Origin: Fen-1038 sp049578465 | Lineage (GTDB): Bacteria; Chloroflexota; Anaerolineae; Anaerolineales; Villigracilaceae | Reading direction: 5' to 3' | DNA: 64,000 bases | Assembly: GCA_049578465.1 (NCBI GenBank) | Contig: JBAUMB010000055.1 | Location: 30,437-94,436, forward strand | In this document: positions 9,111 through 18,320 of the stretch, in pieces | Position numbering within the stretch: the stretch's first letter is position 1 | Layout: each line of letters begins with the position of its first letter | Notes under the pieces: model-generated | The model's database searches: none | Seen by the model: the letters and a program-made list of their open reading frames with translations, nothing else | What the model was told of the DNA's origin: nothing | Program-made: the position numbers and the translations under genes

Positions 9111-10217
9111 TTAAATTAATTTTGAAATTGTGCTGAGTGCGGTCTGAACGGTCTTTTCCCAAGTAAAATTGTTCGCCTGTGCGAAACCTTTGAGCCGCAG
9201 GGAATCTCGCAGAGTGGAATCGCCCGCCATTTTTATCATTCCATCGGCTATGGATTGTTGGGAATAGGCATCTACAATCAGAGCTGCATCGCCGGTAATT
9301 TCCGGCAAGGAAGTTTGGTTGGAAGCCAGCACAGGTGAGCCGCACTGAAATGCTTCCAAGACCGGCAACCCTAAGCCTTCAAACAGCGAAGGATAAACTG
9401 TGAACTGCGCCAAGGAGTAGATTGACGCCATGTCAGCGAGCGGGACTTTGCCAAGCTGGTGAACGCGTGCAGCAATCGATCCCTTCAACCGGCTGATTAC
9501 ATCATCTGTATTCCAGGCGACGCTTCCGGTGAAATATAAATGATGCGGTATCCGATCCTGAATCATTTCGAATGCATCCAGCAGGCGATTAAAGTTTTTG
9601 CGTGGTGAAATATTGGTGGGGAAAAAGATGAAGGGCTCACTTAATTGATAGCGCGTCCGCACTTCACTCAGGGTGTTTGCATCACTCACGGGTTGATAAA
9701 CCTTTGATGCTGCGCCATAGATGTTCACCACCTTTTCTGGCTGAACGTTCAATAGCCGGATGACATCCTGTCGAGTATGCTCGGAAATGGTGAAGACCGC
9801 CGCTGCGTTGTGAGCGGAGAACGGCATCGCTCGTCGCATATATAAGGTATCCAGTTTCTTGTACGGGTTGAGATTAGTGTAAAAATATCCCAAATCAAGC
9901 ATAATGGGGATGGCGATACAGGAAAGCCGAACTGATATCGTTCCCTTGGGAAAAATAACAAGGGAGATTTGATCTCTCTTCACCTGTTGCGGAAGCAAGA
10001 CATGATCCCAAAAGAAAGTATTTAGCCCAGGGATGACCCGTTCAATCGCTTGTTCGAATAGTCCCAGCGGTTCGGGACTGTTATAATAAACGTGTATCTC
10101 ATAATCACGGGCTTGACGGATTAATTCGCGTGTGAAGCCTTCCGTATATGAATTTGGACCGCTAAATACTTTGCCAAGTCCGCGAGCAGAAATTCCGATT
10201 TTTGGTTTTGTAGTCAT
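9111..10217 (-). CDS. GT4-family glycosyltransferase (minus strand)
   Basis: 368 residues in GT-B style. The C-terminal half includes FIFFPTNISPRKNFNRLLDAF and the E-x7-E donor site in FEGLGLPVLEAFQCGSP, as in mannosyl- and rhamnosyl-type GT4 enzymes. It is one of only two genes on the minus strand. It converges on asnB with a 15-base gap and diverges from the methyltransferase at 10247, with starts only about 30 bases apart. Confidence 0.87.
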   Translation of the reverse strand: MTTKPKIGISARGLGKVFSGPNSYTEGFTRELIRQARDYEIHVYYNSPEPLGLFEQAIERVIPGLNTFFWDHVLLPQQVKRDQISLVIFPKGTISVRLSCIAIPIMLDLGYFYTNLNPYKKLDTLYMRRAMPFSAHNAAAVFTISEHTRQDVIRLLNVQPEKVVNIYGAASKVYQPVSDANTLSEVRTRYQLSEPFIFFPTNISPRKNFNRLLDAFEMIQDRIPHHLYFTGSVAWNTDDVISRLKGSIAARVHQLGKVPLADMASIYSLAQFTVYPSLFEGLGLPVLEAFQCGSPVLASNQTSLPEITGDAALIVDAYSQQSIADGMIKMAGDSTLRDSLRLKGFAQANNFTWEKTVQTALSTISKLI

Positions 10218-10246
10218 TGAGCAATTTTGAAGAGGAATATCATAAA

Positions 10247-10942
10247 ATGTCAGAAGACAAAGATGCTTATCCTTTCCTTCCCATGTTTTCGATGCAGATA
10301 AGCCGATATGCGTATCAAATCCCTTATTTTTATCAAAGATGGATTCGTCCTGAGAGAACCTTTATCTTTTGCGGCAAACCATATAAGTATTTTCTCCATC
10401 CGTATAATACCACATGGCGGAATGAACGTTGCGTTGAGCTGGCGATTGTGATGGAATATCTAAGAAATCAAAATCCTGCCGATATCCTAGAAGTGGGCAA
10501 TGTTCTTTCTCATTACGTTCGTTCCGCGCATACTGTGATTGATCGATATGAAAGAGGCAGAAGTGTTATTGCCCAAGATATTGTCGATTATCAAAGTAAT
10601 CAATCTTATCAGCTCGTGATATGTATATCTACACTTGAGCATATCGGGTTTGATGAAAGACCGCAAAATCCTGGAAAATATAAGCAAGCGATCCAAGTCA
10701 TGCGTTCCATGCTCACTCGAGGTGGAAAATTGATCGTAACTGTTCCGCTTGGCTATAATCCTGCCATCGATTCGGATTTAGAAGCGGGTATCTTGCCCTT
10801 TGACGAGATACATTTCCTAAAGCGCACTTCATATGAAACATGGCTGGAGACGCAGTGGAATGATGTTAAAGATGTGGCTTACGGGACTCCATTTAGGGCC
10901 GCCAACGCGATTGCAGTTTGTGTTGGCGGGCCGGTGTTGTAG
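10247..10942 (+). CDS. Methyltransferase-like protein
   Basis: 231 residues from ATG 10247, which follows GAAGAGGA at 10229. An in-frame TTG at 10217 would overlap the start codon of the divergent gene and is less likely. It has a class I methyltransferase-like core, but the SAM loop is unusual (ILEVGNVLSHY in place of GxGxG). STLEHIG and GGKLIVTVPLGYNP follow in the expected order. Because motif I is altered, activity is uncertain. It is followed by an ordinary methyltransferase 24 bases later. Confidence 0.7.
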   Translation: MSEDKDAYPFLPMFSMQISRYAYQIPYFYQRWIRPERTFIFCGKPYKYFLHPYNTTWRNERCVELAIVMEYLRNQNPADILEVGNVLSHYVRSAHTVIDRYERGRSVIAQDIVDYQSNQSYQLVICISTLEHIGFDERPQNPGKYKQAIQVMRSMLTRGGKLIVTVPLGYNPAIDSDLEAGILPFDEIHFLKRTSYETWLETQWNDVKDVAYGTPFRAANAIAVCVGGPVL

Positions 10943-10966
10943 TAGATTCTTGGTCAGCGAGGAAAA

Positions 10967-11668
10967 ATGCCGTTTTACGAAAACTTTACAATGAAGAATC
11001 CTACTTCATTCGGCACGAAGATGGCGGCTAAAGAGGCGGATAACGTCTTAAAGGCAATCATAAGCCACCGTTCAAAAGTCGATTCAGTATTGGAATTAGG
11101 ACCGGGACGCGGACCCTTTATGCGGGCATGCAAGCTTCGAGGCTTGGATTATACATGCGCTGATATTTCGTGGACCGCATTGCGTAATTTATCCGGCGTA
11201 GAAAAAAGAGTCCAAACGCTCGTGCCGCCTCTGCCTTTTGCTTCCCAAGCTTTTGATATCGCGTTTGCCTCCAATGTCCTGGAGCACATGTTAGATTTTC
11301 GCCACGCCCTTTTATTGATAGAAGAAATGAAACGAACTGTGCGCCCCGGCGGATTAATTTGCCATCGTGTGCCCAACGCAATGGCTTGGGGATTGCATTT
11401 CTGGAATGGAGATTATACACATAGCTTTTTTACAACCCCGCGCACTGTTTCTCAGGTATATCTCGATGCTGGGCTGAATATCTTGGCTATTTATCCGGTT
11501 TCCGGTTTTTTGGTTGGTGCGTTGGCGAGACCCGCATCGCTTTTTGGTTATCTTGTCCCATCTTGGTTATTCGATCACGGGGCAAATCGTTCATCGCTTT
11601 CGCAAATGCTATACAGCGCAAAAACAACTCTCTTTTTAGGCTTTCTTATCATTGGCCAGAAAAAATAA
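10967..11668 (+). CDS. Class I SAM-dependent methyltransferase
   Basis: 233 residues behind a good GAGGAAA site at about 10958. Motif I is VLELGPGRGPFMRA, the acidic residue is in YTCADIS, and FASNVLEHM and RPGGLICHRVPN follow as in Methyltransf_11 proteins. A hydrophobic stretch near the C-terminus hints at membrane contact. It is probably a glycan O-methyltransferase; the substrate is unknown. In-frame coding-like sequence continues for 57 codons past the stop (see 11669-11839). Confidence 0.8.
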   Translation: MPFYENFTMKNPTSFGTKMAAKEADNVLKAIISHRSKVDSVLELGPGRGPFMRACKLRGLDYTCADISWTALRNLSGVEKRVQTLVPPLPFASQAFDIAFASNVLEHMLDFRHALLLIEEMKRTVRPGGLICHRVPNAMAWGLHFWNGDYTHSFFTTPRTVSQVYLDAGLNILAIYPVSGFLVGALARPASLFGYLVPSWLFDHGANRSSLSQMLYSAKTTLFLGFLIIGQKK

Positions 11669-11839
11669 AGAATACAATTGCGATGGCTGGTCCGCCTTTC
11701 AGCCAAATTGAAGCTCATTCAAAGAATTTATAAATATTATTTCGGGTATGCTAATGGCAAAGGCGGAGTTCTTCTTTTGGAAGCGATGAAGACAAGACGG
11801 TCTCGCTTAACGAGCTTCTCACTTTCCCATACAAATTGA
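11669..11839 (+). pseudogene. Possible remnant of a glycosyltransferase C-terminus
   Basis: Immediately after the stop of the previous gene, 57 codons stay open in the same frame. They read like the basic tail of a GT2 enzyme (for example IYKYYFGYANGKGG), but there is no start codon with a ribosome site. It may be a decayed gene fragment or chance. It fills most of the 223-base gap 11669-11891, one of the longest in the window. I see no clear promoter or terminator in the rest of that gap. Confidence 0.2.
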
Positions 11840-11891
11840 GTTTTCTACCACTGGTAAAATAACGAGATCAATAATAATCTTTGGAGTATCC

Positions 11892-12794
11892 ATGCAAGTG
11901 TATAATCTAAAATTGGATTTCATGGTGGTCGGAGCAGAAAGATGCGGAACTACTTGGCTCGCGGATATGCTGCGTCAGCACCGGGATGTTTTTATCCCCG
12001 TGCAAAAAGAAATCCATTACTTCAATCGCAAGTTTGTGGATTTTCCCGATATCGATAACTATAATTTCGATAAACCCATAGATTGGTATTGGCGGTTTTA
12101 TGCTGAAGCAGCCGCGGGGCAAAAAAAGGGGGAGGTCTGTCCGTCTTACCTCTGGGACATAGCGGCGCCTGAACGCATCCATGCATTCGACCCGGAAATA
12201 AAAATCATGGTCATGTTACGGAATCCTATTGAGCGGACTTTTTCAGCCTATCGATTTTGGATGCAGCGCGGAGTCGTGAGACCTATGCCGTTCCGGGAAG
12301 CTGTTAAGCGTTATTCGGATTTGCTTTTACAGCGAAGCATGTATTTTGATCAACTAACGCGTTATTACAATTTTTTTCCCAAAGAACAAATCCGAGTGTG
12401 GTGTACAGATAGCTCCCCGGCGACTACGATGGTTTCATTTCTTAAGGATGCGGAAGATTTTATTGGTGTACAGCAATTTGTGCCGGAAAATGCCTTATCG
12501 CGGTCTAATGTTACCAGTGTATCTCGCTTCTGGATTATCAGTTGGCTAATGGCTCGATTTCGCCGTTTTCTCCGCCGCTATCGGGCATTCTCCTGGCCAG
12601 TCGATCTTTTGCGGAAGGTGAAGATTGCGGATCAGATGGAGTTCATGCGACGACGGAATATGACTGAGACCCTTCCTACGGAAATCTCGATGATGACAGA
12701 GCAGGATCGGATTTGGTTGACAAGTCTTTTGCAAAAAGATATTCAGAATTTAGAAGCTTTACTAAAAATCGATCTAAGCGCTTGGAGGTCTTAA
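11892..12794 (+). CDS. Sulfotransferase 1 (PAPS-dependent)
   Basis: 300 residues. The 5'-phosphosulfate loop is VGAERCGTTWL near residue 12, and the 3'-phosphate-binding motif is VMLRNPIERTFSAY near residue 100, in the order and spacing of Sulfotransfer_1 proteins. It transfers sulfate from PAPS to a hydroxyl or amine, here presumably of a glycan. The ribosome site is TTGGAG. It is the first of five such genes in the window; the PAPS-making enzyme is at 48453. Confidence 0.85.
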   Translation: MQVYNLKLDFMVVGAERCGTTWLADMLRQHRDVFIPVQKEIHYFNRKFVDFPDIDNYNFDKPIDWYWRFYAEAAAGQKKGEVCPSYLWDIAAPERIHAFDPEIKIMVMLRNPIERTFSAYRFWMQRGVVRPMPFREAVKRYSDLLLQRSMYFDQLTRYYNFFPKEQIRVWCTDSSPATTMVSFLKDAEDFIGVQQFVPENALSRSNVTSVSRFWIISWLMARFRRFLRRYRAFSWPVDLLRKVKIADQMEFMRRRNMTETLPTEISMMTEQDRIWLTSLLQKDIQNLEALLKIDLSAWRS

Positions 12795-12822
12795 AGGCTT
12801 TTTGTCCGGCTCATAAGTACAT

Positions 12823-13869
12823 ATGAAATTTCAAACTCTACGTCAGTTTTTCTCTTCCATGCATATCGGTGATAAATGGAAAGATGCTCTCAAGATTGCT
12901 CTAGCTTTGGCGCTCACAGGCTTCATCCTTTCAAAGACCAGTCTTCATGACATCATCGCCCTTCGAGATATCATTTCCTGGCCGTGGCTCATTATCAGTC
13001 TGGTGGTATTTTTTGCAATGACTATTGTGAAAGCGGCGCAGTATTGGGCGCTATTCGATAGGCGATTTCCATATCCACAGGTATTAAGGGTCGTGACTTT
13101 GCAAAACGCCCTGACGAATCTTATTTCGAATGCGGCTGGGATTGCATCCTACCTGACCATGTTTCGCGTTGAACAAAAGGTCAAATTGAGATACTCTGGA
13201 ACGATCTTCATCATCACAAAAGCCGGCGATCTGTTCTGCATGAGCTTCTTTCTCCTTCTTTCAACCTTGTGGGTGTGGACGCGAATTAATGTTTTGCGTG
13301 AACTCGTTATTCTTATCTTGATCGTGAGTTGTCTGGCACTACTTGCTTTTTGGACGGCTGTTTTTATGCGCCAGAAATTTATTCTTCAGTTGCAAAAAGT
13401 CATGCACTGGACGCGGCTCGACCGGGTTTCTATTTTAGAACGCGGCTTGAACATGCTTCAATCCGTGGCCGAACAGGAACAGCGAACGGTCATTCGCATG
13501 TTCCTGCTGGGTCTTCTGCTTTCGATGAGCTATATGTCTCTTACCATGGCATATAGTTACAGCAGGATTCAGACATTCCATATTCCGCTTGATTTATGGG
13601 CAATCATCTTCATTGCTTCATTGCTTCAATTTGTTTCTGTCATTCCCATTCAGATTTTCGGAGGCCTTGGAGTTAACGAAGTTACCTTATTATATTTGTA
13701 CGGCCTTTTTGGTATCGTTCAAGCGGATATTCCCGCAATTTTGGTGGCCTCGCGTGTATTGTTTTACTTGTTCAACCTTTCTCTTTTGCTTTATATTCCC
13801 ATCGACACAATCACTGCCAGATTCAAACCCATCAAAAAAGAAGAAGTGGATAAGGTAAATGAAGCCTGA
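12823..13869 (+). CDS. UPF0104 / LPG-synthase TM-domain protein (flippase-like)
   Basis: 348 residues with about eight hydrophobic helices. The pattern NLISNAAGIASYL and IQIFGGLGVNEVTLLYLY matches the UPF0104/AglD-like family. It is the second such protein in the window (first at 2459). As there, it is followed by a pair-A GT-C-like protein, so the flippase-like plus large membrane protein arrangement is duplicated. A role in moving lipid-linked sugars is suspected for the family but not established. Confidence 0.8.
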   Translation: MKFQTLRQFFSSMHIGDKWKDALKIALALALTGFILSKTSLHDIIALRDIISWPWLIISLVVFFAMTIVKAAQYWALFDRRFPYPQVLRVVTLQNALTNLISNAAGIASYLTMFRVEQKVKLRYSGTIFIITKAGDLFCMSFFLLLSTLWVWTRINVLRELVILILIVSCLALLAFWTAVFMRQKFILQLQKVMHWTRLDRVSILERGLNMLQSVAEQEQRTVIRMFLLGLLLSMSYMSLTMAYSYSRIQTFHIPLDLWAIIFIASLLQFVSVIPIQIFGGLGVNEVTLLYLYGLFGIVQADIPAILVASRVLFYLFNLSLLLYIPIDTITARFKPIKKEEVDKVNEA

Positions 13870-13889
13870 TGACAATTTATTCATTGTCA
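13870..13889. other. Small perfect hairpin between genes
   Basis: TGACAAT and ATTGTCA form a 7-bp perfect stem with a 6-base loop directly after the stop of the flippase-like gene. It is AT-rich and has no long T-run, so it is not a convincing terminator. It may be an operator or an RNA processing site. Confidence 0.3.
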
Positions 13890-13923
13890 AAAATTCTGCT
13901 ATTTGATTCTTAAAAAGGTCAAA

Positions 13924-16278
13924 ATGATTCACAGCTCAAAACATACCTTTCGCTGGCTTTTATTGACAGGCTGGATAATTGCGGCTGGATCGGCCTCGAT
14001 TGAAATTGTTAAGATTCCCCGCGCTCAAGTCGATTGGACGAGGGTTTTATCTGCGACCGGCTTATTAACGCTTACGGCTTACGTTCTACTTTTAATTTTG
14101 GGCCTGGTTGCTTTTGTTTTTTATTTCCTCGGTTCGACAACTTTGAATAGCTTAACGCAACAAGTTTCGCGTCCGCGTTGGATGCGCTGGCTGGCTGTCG
14201 CCGTATTAATTCTATCCGTTATCTGGTTTTATCTTTATTCGCCGCTGCAGGATGTGTTGAATGGTCCATGGTTACAGCTGATTTTTTCTTTCGGCTTGAC
14301 GGCATGGATTGTTATGCTCATCTCGCCTCGCCGTCAGCTTTTCGGCGGCTGGGAGGAATTTATTTTTGCGGTCAGCTTGTTTCTCTTCCCGCGTATCGTT
14401 CAAGAATTGCGCGTTCTTTTTACACAAGCGTGGGTATATCGCCTCGCTGTATTGTTTGGTTATTTGATTATCATCGCTTTGGCCACGATTCTTTTTTCAT
14501 CATATAACCAAAAGTTAATTAAAGGGCTGATGACATTTCGCGACCGGATCGGCTGGACTCGTTGGGTCGTCATTGCCTTGGCTTTTTGTGGTCCCGCGCT
14601 CTTTTATATTTTTGCAGGCTCCAAGATTTATACTAGCAATCCAAATATACGTTTTCTTTTCCTGCTGATTGAACTGTTTTTAGTCTCCGTATTGCTCAAT
14701 AAAAAAAGCGAACATTTGGTTTCTGCAAAAACAGTATTGATCAGTGTTTTTGCGCTCGCTCTAGTTTCTGTTTTGCTTACAATGTTATTGTCGGTAACCA
14801 ATTATCCATTTTCTATGACTTGGTCGGAAGGCGACCGCTTCTACGAAGACTCGCTGTTCTTCGGCCAGCATCTTTACAATTATTCAGGCTTCATTGTCAA
14901 TCCTTATGCTTCGCCGGGCGCGTATCTGCCAACGTCAGTGTTCTTTCTCGTTCCGGGTTTATCGATCGGCTTATTCCGCCTGTGGAATGTATTGCTGTCG
15001 ATCATTCCGCCAATCCTGATCGTATTGATTCTGGCGCCCAAGATTCGGAATCTTTATATTCGGATTGGCTTTGCCCTTTGGATGATGTTATTTTTTATTT
15101 TAGAAGCGCCTCTTCATCCGCCGTTTATGATTGCCGCCATTCTTGTATTTGCGTTTATGTTTTCAGAATCCATTGTGGTTCGCGCAGTTTCGCTGGCCGT
15201 TGCTAGTTTCTATGTGGGACTCAGCCGCTGGACTTGGCTTCCAGTTATAGCCGGCTGGGGAATTTTGATTGATCTGATTTTATATTATCCGCATCGCCGC
15301 GGACCTTTTATTCGCCGCGTAGCCCCGACTCTTTTTCTGGCGCTGGTTGGGCTTTTGCCCGGCCTCACCACAGTTTTTATAGCCCACCCCAATTTTGGAG
15401 GCGGAGCCAATTTGATCAATAATCAACCGTTGTTGTGGTATCGCCTGCTTCCCAACCCAACCCTTCCCCTAGGAATTCTCTTAACAGCCATTCTTTACAG
15501 CGGTCCCTTAGTCGCGGTTTTGATTTGGTGGATTGTCTCTCGACGTTGGCAATTGGACTGGTTGCAATTGCTGGCAATAGGAGCGGGCTTGGCGATCTTT
15601 TTCATCGGCGGTTTGGTGGTCAGCTCCAAGATCGGCGGCGGCGGCGATCTTCATAATCTAGATATGTACCTGATGACGCTGGTGCTGATCTTTATGCTGG
15701 GTCTTTATAATTTTTTATCTTCCGATAATATCTCAGTGACTGGCTGGCCCGTTTGGATTCAAATCGCGTTATGTTTGGCCATTCTTCTTCCAATTTATTC
15801 GATAACCCCGCTTCCGCGCGATTCGGCTTATGATCCCAGTTTGGGTTTGCCCAGTCAGCAAGTCGCTCAACAAGAATTAACGGATATTAATAGCCATATC
15901 TCACACTCCAGCCAGCAGGGCTTGGTCTTGATGATGGATCAGCGTCAACTGCTGACGTTTAACTATGTGAGTCGGATTCCGTTCGTACCGGATTACGAAA
16001 AAAAATATGTAATGGATCAGGCGATGGGCGGCAACGCGGCGTATTTCCAAAATTATTATCAAGACCTTGCCAAGAAACGTTTTAGTTTGATCGTCACGGA
16101 AGTGCTTCGATTGCGGCGTACCACCGGCGCCTTTTCGGATGAGAACAACGATTGGGTCGATTGGGTCTCCAAGCCCACACTTTGTTTCTATCAGCCATTG
16201 GCAACCTACGATGATATCAATGTGCAATTGCTAATTCCGCGCCAGAATATATCCGATTGCCAGAAATATCTCAAATGA
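13924..16278 (+). CDS. Large polytopic membrane protein, candidate GT-C enzyme (pair A, copy 2)
   Basis: 784 residues from ATG 13924, which has AAGG five bases upstream; a TTG at 13903 is the alternative. There are many helices and a soluble C-terminal domain of about 150 residues. It is homologous to 3379-5346: WSEGDRFYEDSLFFG in an outer loop, SSKIGGGGDLHNLD, GAFSDENNDW, LCFYQPL and a final cysteine in SDC. It is longer by an N-terminal block of extra helices. I do not recognise the family. The acidic outer-loop motif suggests a GT-C glycosyltransferase. Confidence 0.7.
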   Translation: MIHSSKHTFRWLLLTGWIIAAGSASIEIVKIPRAQVDWTRVLSATGLLTLTAYVLLLILGLVAFVFYFLGSTTLNSLTQQVSRPRWMRWLAVAVLILSVIWFYLYSPLQDVLNGPWLQLIFSFGLTAWIVMLISPRRQLFGGWEEFIFAVSLFLFPRIVQELRVLFTQAWVYRLAVLFGYLIIIALATILFSSYNQKLIKGLMTFRDRIGWTRWVVIALAFCGPALFYIFAGSKIYTSNPNIRFLFLLIELFLVSVLLNKKSEHLVSAKTVLISVFALALVSVLLTMLLSVTNYPFSMTWSEGDRFYEDSLFFGQHLYNYSGFIVNPYASPGAYLPTSVFFLVPGLSIGLFRLWNVLLSIIPPILIVLILAPKIRNLYIRIGFALWMMLFFILEAPLHPPFMIAAILVFAFMFSESIVVRAVSLAVASFYVGLSRWTWLPVIAGWGILIDLILYYPHRRGPFIRRVAPTLFLALVGLLPGLTTVFIAHPNFGGGANLINNQPLLWYRLLPNPTLPLGILLTAILYSGPLVAVLIWWIVSRRWQLDWLQLLAIGAGLAIFFIGGLVVSSKIGGGGDLHNLDMYLMTLVLIFMLGLYNFLSSDNISVTGWPVWIQIALCLAILLPIYSITPLPRDSAYDPSLGLPSQQVAQQELTDINSHISHSSQQGLVLMMDQRQLLTFNYVSRIPFVPDYEKKYVMDQAMGGNAAYFQNYYQDLAKKRFSLIVTEVLRLRRTTGAFSDENNDWVDWVSKPTLCFYQPLATYDDINVQLLIPRQNISDCQKYLK

Positions 16279-16315
16279 ACGGATTTGATCCATTGATGGT
16301 TGAGTTATATTTGTA

Positions 16316-18319
16316 ATGAAAACGCTGATGGATTTTGCTCCGTTGATATTATGGGCTTTGCTCTGGATTAGCGGCGGATATCTGCTGACCGCCAGCTTGT
16401 TCCGCTTGCGACGCAGTGAAGCCGCGCTGATTGGATTGGGCATTGGGCTTGTCACCGAAACGTGGCTTGCCAATCTTTTGGCGCAAATGATTCCCGTTGT
16501 GATTGCATTCTGGCTTGCCGCAGTGTTGACTTTGATAGGCGGCTTGGTTGCGGTTTTCGTTTTGAAAAGAAAAAACATTAAGATCAATTTTTCTTTTTCG
16601 TTCAACCACTGGTTGATTCTTTTTTTGCTTACGATTCTTTTTATCTCCATCGGGCGCGGACTGGCGCTCTTTGACGATTATCAAAACCTTCCGACCATCT
16701 CTCTGATGGCAACCGGCGACATCCCGCCGCATTTCGCGCTCGATCCGCATTTCAGCTTTAACTATCATTACTTCCTTTTGTTATTCGCCACTCAATTCAT
16801 GCGCCTCGGTTCGATGTTCCCATGGACCGCGCTCGATGTCTCACGCGGCTTGATCATTGCGTTGCCGCTGATGCTGGCGTGGCTGTGGGCGTATCGCATG
16901 ACTCGCAATCGCATCGCCTCCGTTTTGACAAGCGTAATGCTGATGTTCGCAGGCGGAGCGCGCTGGCTGTTGTTATTATTGCCTCAGCCTATTTTGCAAT
17001 TGATCTCGAATCAAATTACGCTAATCGGTTCTGCGGCTGAGACCGCACCCGATCTGGTCCGCGCCATGCTTGCAAATTGGAAGATCGACGGCGATGGTCC
17101 TATCCCGTTTCCGTTTGCATTTCACAGCGGCATCTTTCAATCGTATGTGATGAACGGCTTTACCGGAATCTCCGGCATGGCTTTTATCATCGTTTTACTT
17201 TTGCTCCTCACTGCACAGCGTTGGCGCAATCCGTTTGCAGGCGTGATCACATTCATTCTATTTTCTGCGTTGGCGTTGACAAATGAAGTGCTGTTCGGAT
17301 TGATCGGGCTTGGTTTTATATTCGCGGTGATCGTTTGGATCATCACACATCGTTCGTTCAAATTACCCTCAAGTTTGATTCGTTGGGTTGCTGTTCTCGT
17401 GCCGGTTGGTTTAACGGCGCTGATTCAAGGTGGAGTGTTCACCGGGATCGTGCGCGCCCGCTTCACGTCCGGACCCGGAAGCGGCGGTTCCTATTTCGAC
17501 GCGACTCCTAATCTCGTCTGGCCTCCTTCAATCATCTCGGCTCATTTCGGCGCTTTATCTTTATTTAATCCCGCGCAATTGATCGTTGCATTGACAGAAA
17601 TCGGGCCGATCATTCTTGCATTGCCATTGGTCATCATTTGGGGACGGAAAACGCTGCGCACACAGAACTGGTATGAAGCCGCATTGATCGGCACATTTGC
17701 ATGGAGTGTGCCGTCGCTGTTTGTGGCGTTCAAAGGCCCGCTTTATACAGCCACGCCGCGTTTGTTGGATGGACTCTTATTTGCCTGCACGCTTTATGCG
17801 GTTCCATTGTTTTGGATTTGGGCGCGCAAAAGAAGTGATGCTTTGCGAAGCGTTGTTGTTTTGGGCGGATTGGTAACAATCTTCGCGGGCTTGATGTTAT
17901 TCGGCATTCAATTGATCTCGATTCAAAAGCCGGTGACCACCACATTCATCAGCGATTTGGATGCGAAAGTGGCGGCTAAATATTGGAATAAATTAAAGCC
18001 TGGAAGCTTGGTGCTTGATCCATCAACTTATCAAGGTCCGACCATCTTTGGCCGTGCAACCGATTCTTCTGTCACATGGTATGCGCCCAAGCCGGAATGG
18101 CAGGCGTTGATTGCCAGCCCCGATCCGCATCAAATTTATGCGGAAGGCTATGACTACTTTTATTTTGGGATTGATTATTGGAATCAATTGACGCCGCAAC
18201 AGCAAGCCGCGCTACAGCAACCATGCGTCAAGAAATTATATGAAGTGGATGGCATTCACAGCCTAACGGATTATCGCAAAGATTTCCGCCGCCTGCTGGA
18301 TGTTTCGGCGTGTAAATAA
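16316..18319 (+). CDS. Large polytopic membrane protein, candidate GT-C enzyme (pair B, copy 1)
   Basis: 667 residues with roughly a dozen helices or more, and a soluble tail of about 110 residues. It is closely similar in plan to 19821-21839: FDDYQNLPTISLMATGDIPPHF here matches GDDYAHFPLVSIIAAGDIPPHY there. The tails also share QPC...SACK versus PSC...TNCK. The paired aspartates at the start of an early outer loop resemble the catalytic region of GT-C enzymes. No named family is recognised. It ends head-on against the minus-strand fusion gene, one base away. Confidence 0.68.
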   Translation: MKTLMDFAPLILWALLWISGGYLLTASLFRLRRSEAALIGLGIGLVTETWLANLLAQMIPVVIAFWLAAVLTLIGGLVAVFVLKRKNIKINFSFSFNHWLILFLLTILFISIGRGLALFDDYQNLPTISLMATGDIPPHFALDPHFSFNYHYFLLLFATQFMRLGSMFPWTALDVSRGLIIALPLMLAWLWAYRMTRNRIASVLTSVMLMFAGGARWLLLLLPQPILQLISNQITLIGSAAETAPDLVRAMLANWKIDGDGPIPFPFAFHSGIFQSYVMNGFTGISGMAFIIVLLLLLTAQRWRNPFAGVITFILFSALALTNEVLFGLIGLGFIFAVIVWIITHRSFKLPSSLIRWVAVLVPVGLTALIQGGVFTGIVRARFTSGPGSGGSYFDATPNLVWPPSIISAHFGALSLFNPAQLIVALTEIGPIILALPLVIIWGRKTLRTQNWYEAALIGTFAWSVPSLFVAFKGPLYTATPRLLDGLLFACTLYAVPLFWIWARKRSDALRSVVVLGGLVTIFAGLMLFGIQLISIQKPVTTTFISDLDAKVAAKYWNKLKPGSLVLDPSTYQGPTIFGRATDSSVTWYAPKPEWQALIASPDPHQIYAEGYDYFYFGIDYWNQLTPQQQAALQQPCVKKLYEVDGIHSLTDYRKDFRRLLDVSACK

Positions 18320-18320
18320 C

